Assembly: GCF_023515995.1 (NCBI RefSeq)
Contig: NZ_CP097320.1
Location: forward strand, 372,001-436,000
Direction of reading: 5' to 3'
Length of the DNA stretch: 64,000 bases
From: Candidatus Mycobacterium methanotrophicum
GTDB lineage: Bacteria > Actinomycetota > Actinomycetes > Mycobacteriales > Mycobacteriaceae
Positions 1 to 7,735 of this stretch are shown one piece after another. A program made the position numbers and the translations under genes. Below the pieces are notes generated by a model. It was not told where the DNA came from. It made no database searches and saw only the letters and a list, made by a program, of their open reading frames with translations. Each line of letters begins with the position of its first letter. The first letter of the stretch is position 1.

Positions 1-1
1 G

Positions 2-2809
2 GCGTCGTTTCCGCCTAAAGAGCGCTGGGACAACTGGGTGGAGCTGGACTCGCGGTCGTGGCCGCGGCGCGTCGAGCACAGCTACCTGCTGGTGCCGACG
101 ACGTGTTTCAACTGTGAATCGGCCTGCGGGCTTTTGGCCTACGTCGACCGGGACTCGCTGCAGGTCCGCAAGTTCGAAGGCAATCCCGAACATCCCGGGT
201 CGCGGGGGCGAAACTGCGCGAAGGGCCCGGCGACTATAAATCAGGTCACCGACCCCGACAGGATCCTTTACCCGCTCAAACGCGTTGGTCCTCGCGGCGG
301 CGGACGGTGGCAGCGCGTCAGTTGGGACGAGGCGCTCGACGCGCTCGCGCAACGCCTGCGCGCCGCGATCACCGAGAACCGGCAAAACGAGATCATGGTG
401 CACCTCGGACGCCCCGGCGAGGACGGCTACACCGAACGGGTGCTGGCCAGCTGGGGGGTCGACGGCCACAATTCGCACACCAACGTCTGCTCGAGCGGGG
501 GCCGCACCGGCTACCAGTTCTGGATGGGTATAGATCGACCCAGCCCCGACCACGCCAACGCCAAGGTCATCTACCTGATCAGTTCGCATCTGGAGACCGG
601 GCACTACTTCAACCCGCACGCGCAGCGGATCACCGAGGCCCGGGCGAACGGAGCCAAGCTGATCGTGCTCGACACCCGGTTGTCGAACACCGCGACACAC
701 GCCGATTACTGGCTTTCGCCGAAGCCCGGCAGCGAGGCTGCGATCAACTTGGCCATTGCCCGCCACCTCATCACCACCGGTGGCTACGACCGGGAGTTCG
801 TCCGCCGGTGGTGGAACTGGGCTGAGTACCTGCAAGCCTGCGCGCCCGAGCTGCCCCCGACCTTCGCCTCGTTCGAAGCCGAGCTTCGCCGCTTGTACGA
901 CGCGTACACCTTCGACGCTGTCGCCGCCGAATCCGGAATCGCCGCGAAGACGCTGCGGGCAGTCGCCGAAACGGTGGCCCAGGCCGGCACCCGGTTCGCC
1001 GCGCACTGTTGGCGTTCGGCCGCCGCCGCCAATCTCGGCGGATGGCAGGTGTCGCGGACGGTGTTCCTGCTCTCGGCGCTGCTGGGCGCGGTGGGCACTG
1101 AGGGCGGCACGTTTCCCAACGCCTGGAATAAGTTCGTGCCCAAGCCGATTCACACACCGCCGCATCCGGCGGTGTGGCAGGATCTCAGCTGGCCACTGGA
1201 GTATCCACTGGCCCAGAACGAGATGTCGTTCCTGCTGCCGCATCTGATCAAAGACGGTCGTGGCCGCCTCGACGTCTACTTCAACCGGGTGTACAACCCG
1301 GTGTGGACCAATCCCGACGGCTTGTCGTGGATGGAGGTGCTCGCCGATGAGCAGGCCGTCGGCTGCTATGTCGCATTGACCCCGACGTGGAGCGAGTCGG
1401 CGTATCTGGCGGACTGGGTGCTGCCGATGGGGCATGCCTCAGAGCGGCACGACAGCCACTCCTACGAGCAGTACGACGGCCAGTGGATCGGGTTTCGGCA
1501 GCCCGTGCTGCGCGAGGCGCGGCAGCGGCTGGGCGAGTCGATCAGCGACACCCGCCAAGTCAACCCGGGCGAGGTGTGGGAGGAGAACGAGTTTTGGATC
1601 GAGCTGTCCTGGCGGATCGACCCGGACGGCAGCCTGGGCATCCGCCAATACCACGAGTCGCGCGCCCGGCCCGGCGAAAAGCTCACCGTCGATGAGTATT
1701 ACGGCTGGATGTTCGACAACTCCGTGCCGGGGCTGCCCGAACGGGCCGCGCAGGAAGGTTTGACTGCGCTGGAGTTCATGCGCCGCTACGGGGCGTTTGA
1801 GATCGCGCGGGGTGTCGGCGCGATCTACGAACACGAGGTTCCCGCCGAGGAGTTGCTGGATTCGCATGTCAGCCCGACCGGCCGGGTGTATACCGCCGCG
1901 CCCGAACGCGACGCCGTCAATGTGGTTCCGGTCGCGTCGCCGCAGCCCGACTCGCAGGGGCGACGGGCGGTCGGGGTGCGCGTGGACGGGCGGATCCTGC
2001 GGGGATTTCCGACCCCGTCGGGTCTGCTCGAGTTCTATTCGTCGACGGTGGCGGCATGGGGTTGGCCCGAGCACGCGCTGCCAGGCTACATCAAAAGCCA
2101 CGTGCATCCCGATCAGCTCGCCGACGATCAGGTGGTGCTGCTCTCGACGTTTCGGCTGCCGACGCAGGTGCACACCCGCAGCGCCAACTCCAAGTGGCTC
2201 GATGAACTGGCCCACACCAATCCGGTGTGGATTCACCCCGCCGACGCGGCACGGTTCGGTATTGGGAAAACCGGTGACCTGGTGCGGGTCGAGACCGCGA
2301 TCGGGCATTTCGTCGCCAAAGCCTGGATCACCGAGGGCATCCGCCCGGGCGTGGTCGCCTGCAGCCATCATATGGGGCGCTGGCGCACCGCGGCCGAGCC
2401 GAACGGGGCGCGCGCCATGATGGCTGTCGTCGACCTGGACCGCGACGGGCCCGCCTGGTCGATGCGACGGCTGCGGCCCGTACAACCGTATGAAAGCAGC
2501 GACCCTGATACTCAGCGCATTTGGTGGGGTGACACCGGTGTGCACCAAAACCTCGTATTCCCGGTTCACCCCGACCCGATCTCGGGAATGCACTGCTGGC
2601 ATCAGGCGGTGCGGGTAAGGCCAGCCGGCTCTGAGGATCGGGCCGGCGACATCTGCGTGGACACCGCCAAGGCGCGCGAGGTGTATCGCCAGTGGCTGGC
2701 GATGACGCGCACCGCGCCGATGGTGACACCGGATGGAACCCGCCGTCCGCATTGGCTGCTGCGTCCGCTCAAGCCATCCGATGACGCCTACCGGATTCCA
2801 GCCCGGTGA
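2..2809 (+). CDS. Molybdopterin oxidoreductase catalytic subunit (5' partial)
   Basis: Catalytic subunit of the DMSO-reductase superfamily, expected to bind bis-MGD molybdenum and one 4Fe-4S cluster. Near the N-terminus it has the cluster motif TTCFNCESACG, with a fourth Cys in RGRNCAKG. The Cys in NVCSSGG is a candidate Mo ligand. The C-terminal third looks like the MGD-binding domain (STFRLPTQVHTRSANS). The reading frame is open to the left edge, and the residues before the GTG at 38 read like normal protein, so the true start probably lies outside the window. It overlaps the chaperone gene by 4 bases (GTGA). An iron-sulfur and a membrane subunit would be expected upstream. The substrate (for example a sulfur oxyanion or nitrate) cannot be told from sequence. 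Confidence 0.85.
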   Translation, partial: ASFPPKERWDNWVELDSRSWPRRVEHSYLLVPTTCFNCESACGLLAYVDRDSLQVRKFEGNPEHPGSRGRNCAKGPATINQVTDPDRILYPLKRVGPRGGGRWQRVSWDEALDALAQRLRAAITENRQNEIMVHLGRPGEDGYTERVLASWGVDGHNSHTNVCSSGGRTGYQFWMGIDRPSPDHANAKVIYLISSHLETGHYFNPHAQRITEARANGAKLIVLDTRLSNTATHADYWLSPKPGSEAAINLAIARHLITTGGYDREFVRRWWNWAEYLQACAPELPPTFASFEAELRRLYDAYTFDAVAAESGIAAKTLRAVAETVAQAGTRFAAHCWRSAAAANLGGWQVSRTVFLLSALLGAVGTEGGTFPNAWNKFVPKPIHTPPHPAVWQDLSWPLEYPLAQNEMSFLLPHLIKDGRGRLDVYFNRVYNPVWTNPDGLSWMEVLADEQAVGCYVALTPTWSESAYLADWVLPMGHASERHDSHSYEQYDGQWIGFRQPVLREARQRLGESISDTRQVNPGEVWEENEFWIELSWRIDPDGSLGIRQYHESRARPGEKLTVDEYYGWMFDNSVPGLPERAAQEGLTALEFMRRYGAFEIARGVGAIYEHEVPAEELLDSHVSPTGRVYTAAPERDAVNVVPVASPQPDSQGRRAVGVRVDGRILRGFPTPSGLLEFYSSTVAAWGWPEHALPGYIKSHVHPDQLADDQVVLLSTFRLPTQVHTRSANSKWLDELAHTNPVWIHPADAARFGIGKTGDLVRVETAIGHFVAKAWITEGIRPGVVACSHHMGRWRTAAEPNGARAMMAVVDLDRDGPAWSMRRLRPVQPYESSDPDTQRIWWGDTGVHQNLVFPVHPDPISGMHCWHQAVRVRPAGSEDRAGDICVDTAKAREVYRQWLAMTRTAPMVTPDGTRRPHWLLRPLKPSDDAYRIPAR

Positions 2810-3663
2810 CGACGGCCGATGTTGTGCTGCAGGCCGCCGCCGGCCGCTGCGAATTGCTCCGTGCGCTCGGCGCGGTCGCCTACTCGCCGCCGCCGGCGCC
2901 CGATCAGGTGACCGACGCCCTGAGCCTTCCCCGCATCAGCGCCGCCGACCACACCGAAACATTCATCCTGGCGGCGCCGCCGCATGCGGCTATCCACCTG
3001 AACCCGCAAGGCGCGTTGGGCGGGCAAGGGCTCGACCGAATCGAGGGGTTCTGGCGCGCGGCCGGCGTAGATCCCCCCGCCGACGCCGACCATCTCGGTG
3101 TGCTGTTGATGTGTTACGCCGGTCTGCGGGACACCGGCGCCGACCATGATCGACTCGTCGCCGATGCACTGTTCTTCGAACACATCTGGTCTTGGGCGGC
3201 CGGTTATCTTTGCGCCGTCGCGGATCTGGGCTGCGATGCGATCACGGCGTGGGCCGACCTCACCCTGGCGGCGCTGACCGAAGAGCAGCCCCGAGTACGG
3301 GCCTTCGGATCGCTGCCGCTGGCGTTGCGCGCGGCCCCCGATCCTCTGGACGAAGCCTGCGGATTCGACGAGTTGCTTGACGCCGTGGTCAGTCCGATCA
3401 AATGCGGAATGGTGCTCACCCATCGCGCCTTGTGGTCCGGGGCAGCGGCTATCGGCGTGGGATACCGGCGCGGGGAGCGTCGGTTCGCGCTGAAAGCGAT
3501 GCTCGGCCAAGACAAACGGGCCACACTGCGGTGGCTTTGCGCGCACGCCGAAACGTGGGCGATCCGTCACGGCGAACGAGGCGACCCAACCTCGCAGTGG
3601 TGGGCTGCCCGCGCCGCGCGCAGTGCCGCGGTGTTGGCAACGCTCGCAGAGTCGGCGCCGTGA
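2806..3663 (+). CDS. TorD/DmsD-type molybdoenzyme assembly chaperone
   Basis: 285-residue, mostly helical protein of the TorD family. These cytoplasmic chaperones bind their partner molybdoenzyme and hold it for cofactor insertion. The family DH signature is visible as DADH at residues 93-96, followed by a hydrophobic helix. The GTG start overlaps the stop of the oxidoreductase by 4 bases and the next gene overlaps its own stop by 4 bases, so the three genes are translationally coupled. Context makes the upstream oxidoreductase its client. Similarity is by pattern only; divergent TorD proteins are hard to subclassify. Confidence 0.7.
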   Translation: MTTADVVLQAAAGRCELLRALGAVAYSPPPAPDQVTDALSLPRISAADHTETFILAAPPHAAIHLNPQGALGGQGLDRIEGFWRAAGVDPPADADHLGVLLMCYAGLRDTGADHDRLVADALFFEHIWSWAAGYLCAVADLGCDAITAWADLTLAALTEEQPRVRAFGSLPLALRAAPDPLDEACGFDELLDAVVSPIKCGMVLTHRALWSGAAAIGVGYRRGERRFALKAMLGQDKRATLRWLCAHAETWAIRHGERGDPTSQWWAARAARSAAVLATLAESAP

Positions 3664-4775
3664 CCGACCGGCAGATGCTCGCTTCCCAGGTACGTTCAGC
3701 CGTGGGTGATGTTGTCGACCCCGAACTTCGTTGTCAGCTAGCTGAATTGGGCATGGTGCGACACGTCGGGGCCGGTCGTCGCGGCCGGGTTCGCGTCGAC
3801 ATCGCTTTGACAACCCCGAACTGCCCGATGTCCGAACAGATTCGACACGATGTCGCGGCCGCAGCCGAGAGGGTCGCCGGGGTGAAGCGCTGCGAGGTCA
3901 GACTATCGACAATGTCGCCCGACGAACGTGACCTCGCCGCTCGTTACGCGATCGAGGGCCGCGCCCCCTCAGATCCGCGCGCAATATACGCGGTCGCAAG
4001 CGGAAAAGGCGGCGTCGGCAAATCCAGTATTGCCGCGAATCTCGCTGTGGCGCTGGCTCGACAGGGCCGTCGCGTCGGACTGATCGACGCCGACGTGTGG
4101 GGATATTCCGTGCCACAGCTCTTCGGGGTGCACCGCGCACCCGTCGCGATGAACGGGCGGATGATTCCGGTCCACGCGCACGGCATCGCCTTGATGTCAC
4201 TGGGTTTCTTCGTCGGCTCCAACGAGCCGATCGTGTGGCGGGGCCCGATGCTGCACAAGGCGCTCACCCAGTTCGTCACCGACACCTTCTGGGGAGACCT
4301 TGACGTGCTGATCCTGGATCTGCCTCCAGGCACAGGCGACGTGACGCTCTCGGTGCTCGAGCTGCTGCCCGACGCCGCACTGGTAGCGGTCACCACCCCC
4401 CAACTGGCGGCTCGTTCGGTGGCCAGCAGAGTGGGCGCGCTGGCAAAGCAGGTGCGGATGCCGGTCGCGGGAGTCATCGAGAACATGAGCGAACTGGTTT
4501 GCCCGCACTGCGCGCAGCCCAGCAGGTTGTTCGGCGCCGGTGGCGGCGAACAACTGGCAACCGAAATCGGTTGCCAGGTTCTCGGACAGATACCTTTGGA
4601 CGTCGAGCTTCGCGAATCCGGCGACCGGGGCGTCCCGGTGGTGGTCGCGCGGCCCGAAAGCGCCTCGGCCCTCGCACTCTGCAGAGCCGCAGCGCAGCTG
4701 CGGCCCGTCCGGCGGCCATTGGCAGGCCGACCCCTCGGGCTTACCCCGAACCATCCAAAGGAGGACGCTCGGTAA
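3660..4775 (+). CDS. mrp: Mrp/ApbC-type P-loop ATPase, Fe-S carrier
   Basis: 371-residue Mrp/NBP35-family protein. Residues 1-85 form a MIP18/DUF59 domain. A deviant Walker A (GKGGVGKS) lies at 115-122. Family motifs DADVWGYS and LDLPPGTGD follow, and a metal-binding CPHC lies at 281-284. Such proteins bind and transfer Fe-S clusters. The GTG at 3660 was chosen because it overlaps the chaperone stop by 4 bases and the protein starts at the DUF59 domain; the frame is open further upstream. Mycobacteria usually carry a separate housekeeping mrp elsewhere, so this copy may serve maturation of the adjacent molybdoenzyme. That role is inferred. Confidence 0.85.
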   Translation: MTDRQMLASQVRSAVGDVVDPELRCQLAELGMVRHVGAGRRGRVRVDIALTTPNCPMSEQIRHDVAAAAERVAGVKRCEVRLSTMSPDERDLAARYAIEGRAPSDPRAIYAVASGKGGVGKSSIAANLAVALARQGRRVGLIDADVWGYSVPQLFGVHRAPVAMNGRMIPVHAHGIALMSLGFFVGSNEPIVWRGPMLHKALTQFVTDTFWGDLDVLILDLPPGTGDVTLSVLELLPDAALVAVTTPQLAARSVASRVGALAKQVRMPVAGVIENMSELVCPHCAQPSRLFGAGGGEQLATEIGCQVLGQIPLDVELRESGDRGVPVVVARPESASALALCRAAAQLRPVRRPLAGRPLGLTPNHPKEDAR

Positions 4776-4817
4776 ATACCGCGCAACGGCGCCTCATTCA
4801 GGTTGACAGGTTCCGGG

Positions 4818-4823
4818 TATGAT
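4818..4823 (+). promoter_or_regulatory. Possible -10 element upstream of the small ORF and DUF202 pair
   Basis: The hexamer TATGAT fits the mycobacterial -10 pattern TANNNT and lies in a 179-base gap after mrp that is richer in A and T than its surroundings. A TTGACA occurs 15 bases before it, which is too close to act as its -35. Mycobacterial promoters often lack a clear -35. Transcription from here would give a leader of about 55 bases before the ATG at 4885. Confidence 0.35.
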
Positions 4824-4884
4824 CGAAACTTCGAATTTCGACTTGGGCGAAATGGCGATAAATCAGAAGGAGTATTGAAAGAAG

Positions 4885-4938
4885 ATGACGGATTCACAGA
4901 CACTGCTGACTGTTTGGCAGTACTGTCCCGCCCTGTGA
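4885..4938 (+). CDS. Possible 17-codon leader peptide
   Basis: A tiny ORF encodes MTDSQTLLTVWQYCPAL and ends 16 bases before the DUF202 gene. It has an unusually purine-rich upstream stretch, AGAAGGAG and then GAAAGAAG, placing a plausible ribosome site just before the ATG. Neighbouring genes use GTG starts with weaker sites. The run W-Q-Y-C resembles amino-acid-sensing leader peptides, and a promoter-like -10 lies about 60 bases upstream. No family is recognised. It could be a regulatory leader, a small protein, or chance. Confidence 0.4.
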   Translation: MTDSQTLLTVWQYCPAL

Positions 4939-4954
4939 CCGCGCTGACGTCGCC

Positions 4955-5296
4955 GTGACACCGACTGAGGAACACGAACCCGATTATCGGTTCACGCTGG
5001 CCAACGAACGCACCTTCCTGGCGTGGATTCGCACGTCGCTGGGCTTGGTCGCCGGCGGGGTCGCCCTGATGCAACTCGCCCCGAATTTCAGCGTTCGCGA
5101 CGTGCGCCTAGCTCTCAGCGTGCTGCTGGTGGCCGCGGGCGGCACGCTCGCCGCACTCTCGGTCCGGCGTTGGCAGCGCACGCAGCAGGCCATGCGCCGC
5201 GGAGCGGAAATGCCGACTAGCCGCATCCCCTTCGCCGTCGGCGTTGCCTCGGTGGCAGTGGCTGTCCTGGTCATCGTTGTGCTGGTTAGGATCTGA
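4955..5296 (+). CDS. DUF202 (YidH-like) membrane protein
   Basis: 113-residue inner-membrane protein with the DUF202 opening motif (RFTLANERTFLAWIRTSLGLVAGGVAL) followed by two more hydrophobic segments, giving three membrane helices. The GTG start is the first in frame before the motif. It lies 3 bases before a second DUF202-like gene, an arrangement also seen as Rv2272-Rv2273 in M. tuberculosis. No biochemical function is established for this family. Confidence 0.8.
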   Translation: MTPTEEHEPDYRFTLANERTFLAWIRTSLGLVAGGVALMQLAPNFSVRDVRLALSVLLVAAGGTLAALSVRRWQRTQQAMRRGAEMPTSRIPFAVGVASVAVAVLVIVVLVRI

Positions 5297-5298
5297 GC

Positions 5299-5601
5299 GT
5301 GATCGCACCGACCGGCGAGGCCGGCCTGCAGGCCGAGCGCACCCAACTGTCATGGGAGCGCACGGCGATCGGGTTCCTCGCCATCGGCATGTTGATCCTG
5401 CTGCGTCATAAGGAATTGCCCTTCCCGGGCCGATCCGTCGCCGCGACGATGGCGTTCGCCCTGACGATCGTGGTCGTGCTGATCGGCAAAGCACGAAGCA
5501 GTGGCGCGATGACAGCGCGCACTGGGATCCTTGCCGTCGGGTACGCCACCGTTGGCCTGGCCATCACCGTCGGCGTGCTCATCTTGTCGGTTGAAGCCTG
5601 A
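5299..5601 (+). CDS. Second DUF202-like membrane protein
   Basis: 100-residue partner of the preceding gene, with the related motif ERTQLSWERTAIGFLAIGML and three predicted membrane helices. The GTG start is 2 bases after the upstream stop, so the pair is surely one transcription unit. It resembles Rv2273. The function is unknown; the two proteins probably assemble together, an inference from conserved pairing. Confidence 0.8.
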   Translation: MIAPTGEAGLQAERTQLSWERTAIGFLAIGMLILLRHKELPFPGRSVAATMAFALTIVVVLIGKARSSGAMTARTGILAVGYATVGLAITVGVLILSVEA

Positions 5602-5730
5602 GAAACCCCTCGGCTTGGCGGCCAGGATCCACCGGCATGACCCGACCCGGAAGAGCCCGAATTAAAGATATTTCGGTAATACGGTGAGCCGCTGCGTGGG
5701 ATTCGCATTGCGGTATAGGACAATTGGCGT

Positions 5731-6270
5731 GTGGCAAGAAAGTCTGGTAGACGGCGGTCGGGTACGGGCTCCAGAGTGCCTGCGCGGCGGGACTTTCAAG
5801 CTCTCAAGGACCGGCGGATGGCAGCAGCCGGCATGCTCGCCCGCGGCAAGCGTCAGGCCGACGTAGTAGACAAGCTGGGTGTCACGGCGCAGACCGCGTC
5901 GCGTTGGCATCGGACCTTCGTGGCCGAGGGCAAGAAGGGGCCGGCCGGCGCGGGCCGGGCCGGCCGGTTACCGAAGCTGTCCGACGAGCAGCTGGCGCAG
6001 GTCGAGCAGGACTGCTGAACGGCCCACGGGCCAATGGCTTCCCGACCGAGATGTGGACCCTGGCGCGGGTGGCCGATGTGATCGAGACGTTGACCGGCGT
6101 CCGTTATGGCCAAACGCAGACGTGGACGCTGCTGCGGGAGCGGCTGAGATGGAGCAAACAGCGCCCAGCGCGACGCGCGGTCGAACGCGACGACGAGGCG
6201 ATCGCCACCTGGGTCAAGCAGGACTGGCCGCGGATAAAAAAGCGCCAGGCGCCGCGGCGCCGCCGGAGTC
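5731..6270 (+). pseudogene. IS630-family transposase remnant
   Basis: The first 95 codons encode the helix-turn-helix part of an IS630-type transposase (MLARGKRQADVVDKLGVTAQTASRWHRTF). A frameshift near 6010 moves the remainder to another frame, where LLNGPRANGFPTEMWTLARV and DVIETLTGVRYGQTQTWTLL continue the second winged-helix region. The sequence stops matching near 6250-6270, before the catalytic DDE domain, which is absent. No terminal inverted repeats were found. It abuts an enoyl-CoA hydratase remnant on the other strand, so the element was probably truncated by a later deletion. Confidence 0.75.
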
Positions 6271-6284
6271 GCGCCCCGCTACCG

Positions 6285-6468
6285 GGTCGGCGTCGAGGAA
6301 CCCGATCTTGATATCGCCCTCAGCCGCATCGAGCGCCTTCTCCAACTGGTCCATGGTGTCCAGAGAAATGGCCTTGCGGGCGTGCGGCCGGTTGATGGTC
6401 AGCAGGGCCAGACCCGCGTCGAACTCGACGTCCACCATGCGCCGCTTCCCATCGTGCGCTATTGGCAT
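6285..6468 (-). pseudogene. Enoyl-CoA hydratase N-terminal remnant
   Basis: The first about 55 codons of a crotonase-fold protein survive, from the ATG at 6468, including the conserved strand ALLTINRPHARKAISLDTM. Homology ends where the IS630 remnant begins, before the oxyanion-hole loops, so no activity is possible. The coding frame runs on to 6214 through unrelated sequence. It is divergent from the fadD remnant, so an acyl-CoA synthetase and hydratase pair probably once stood here. Confidence 0.65.
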
Positions 6469-6559
6469 TCTCCTGCGCGGAGAATAGCATCGGCCCCTTG
6501 ACTCACGACTCGACTGACTTTTCTATGACCCTAACGTTTGCGGCCGGAGTCCTGAGCCA

Positions 6560-6869
6560 ATGCGCAATATTCCCCCTGACCTGCTCACGCGGTATGAGGA
6601 AGCGGGCTGGTGGAAGCGCGAAACCCTCGGACAGGCGCTTGGAACACCCCGTGGTTGCTCAAGTCGCGGTGATCGGTGTTTGCCGACCAGCGGCTCGGCC
6701 AGGTGGGCAAGGCGTTCGTCGTGCCGAAAGGCGGCGGTGTCCGAGGATGATCTGATCGCCTGGTGCCGCGACCGGATGGCTGGTTTCAAAGCGCCGCGGT
6801 ACATTTGAGTTTCTCGACGAGTTGCCGCTGGACACAACAGGCAAGGTGATGAAGGACCGACTTCGGTGA
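6560..6869 (+). pseudogene. fadD16: Acyl-CoA synthetase remnant (fadD16 position)
   Basis: The gene start (MRNIPPDLLTRYEEAGWWKRETLGQ) is joined after a large internal deletion to the C-terminal AMP-binding domain. That part reads HPVVAQVAVIGV, then SEDDLIAWCRDRMAGFKAPRY, then LPLDTTGKVMKDRLR and a stop. These pieces lie in different frames. The central domain with the ATP motif is missing (about 400-450 residues). Position next to kdc matches fadD16 (Rv0852), but orthology to it rather than another FadD is inferred from gene order. Confidence 0.75.
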
Positions 6870-7492
6870 GATCCGCGGATCCGCAAGCGCATTCGATGGT
6901 GATCGCGTCGGACTTTTCCGTGCCGAACCCGGCACAGGTGTGGCCGCTGCTGCAAAGCCGGAGATCGGCGCTCGCCGGTATCGGTGCGCGCCATGTGCTG
7001 GTCTACACGTCGACACGTGACTACGGTCGTGTCCTGGTGACGATCGGTGTGCGCAGCCGCGAGCCGATTGTCGACTTGCTGCGCTCCCGGGTGTTCTTCG
7101 ACTGGTTCGACGCCGTTGGCGTAGGAGACATTCCGGCGGTCTTCGCCGGTGAGATCGTCGAACGGTTCAAAGCCGGCGCGCCGGCTGAAACGGCGCCGGG
7201 CATCGTGGTCGCTGCGACCGCATCGATACCCGATGTGGGCAGTCTGGTCGCCGAGATCCGCGGTGCGCTGCGCCGATTCGAGGCTGCGGGCATTCGGGAA
7301 ACCCGGCTCTTCCGGGCCTTCGATGACGGGCACGAGGTGATGATCCTGCAGGAGCTCGACGACGACGAGCGTGCACGGCGGTGGATCGAACACCCCGACC
7401 CCGCTGCGCCGTGGATCGATGGCGCCGGCAGGGGCGCCTACCCGCCCGTGTTTGTGGGCAAATTCTTCGACATGATACGGATCGACGGGTGA
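6866..7492 (+). CDS. Conserved hypothetical protein
   Basis: 208-residue soluble protein whose GTG start overlaps the fadD remnant stop by 4 bases, so it was once coupled to that gene. The sequence looks genuinely coding, with VWPLLQSRRSALAGIGARHVLVY and PGIVVAATASIPDVGSLVAEI. It has two similar-looking halves: VLVTIGVRSREPIVDLL and VMILQELDDDERARRWI could be the strands of a tandem dimeric alpha-beta barrel. No catalytic motif is recognised and I cannot name the family. A role beside the lost acyl-CoA synthetase is a guess. Confidence 0.6.
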   Translation: MRSADPQAHSMVIASDFSVPNPAQVWPLLQSRRSALAGIGARHVLVYTSTRDYGRVLVTIGVRSREPIVDLLRSRVFFDWFDAVGVGDIPAVFAGEIVERFKAGAPAETAPGIVVAATASIPDVGSLVAEIRGALRRFEAAGIRETRLFRAFDDGHEVMILQELDDDERARRWIEHPDPAAPWIDGAGRGAYPPVFVGKFFDMIRIDG

Positions 7493-7504
7493 ACGGATCC
7501 CTCG

Positions 7505-7735
7505 ATGTTCGCGTGCCTGTGTGACGGCATCACCGGCCAAGCGGCGGACGCCGTCGCCGACGGGGCGTCGACGACCAATCAGATCGCCACTTCATGCGGC
7601 GCCGGCGCCGACTGCGGTCGCTGCCGGCACGCACTGCGCTCGCTCATCGCCGCGTGCTGCCATCTGGAGAAGTCGGCCGGGCCAGTTCGGTCAACAGATT
7701 CGGCGCATCGAGGCGCGGCACGACCGCCTCGATGA
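7505..7735 (+). CDS. Bacterioferritin-associated ferredoxin-like [2Fe-2S] protein
   Basis: 76-residue protein with the four cysteines of the BFD-like fold, as CLC near residue 4 and [11 protein letters not shown] near residue 30. Bfd delivers electrons to release iron from bacterioferritin. The start is 12 bases after the previous gene. Its last 30 codons overlap the 3' end of the convergent decarboxylase gene by 92 bases and look unstructured, so the tail may be a readthrough extension after loss of an original stop. The cysteine core is convincing; the link to ferritin is by family only. Confidence 0.65.
   Translation: MFACLCDGITGQAADAVADGASTTNQIATSCGAGADCGRCRHALRSLIAACCHLEKSAGPVRSTDSAHRGAARPPR

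Noticed and set aside
1439..2752. 437-codon open frame antisense to the molybdopterin oxidoreductase
   Set aside because: Shadow frame with no domain, lying wholly inside a well-supported gene.
4803..4823. TTGACA and TATGAT considered as one -35/-10 promoter
   Set aside because: Only 9 bases separate the hexamers, far short of the needed 16-19; only the -10 is kept as a weak call.
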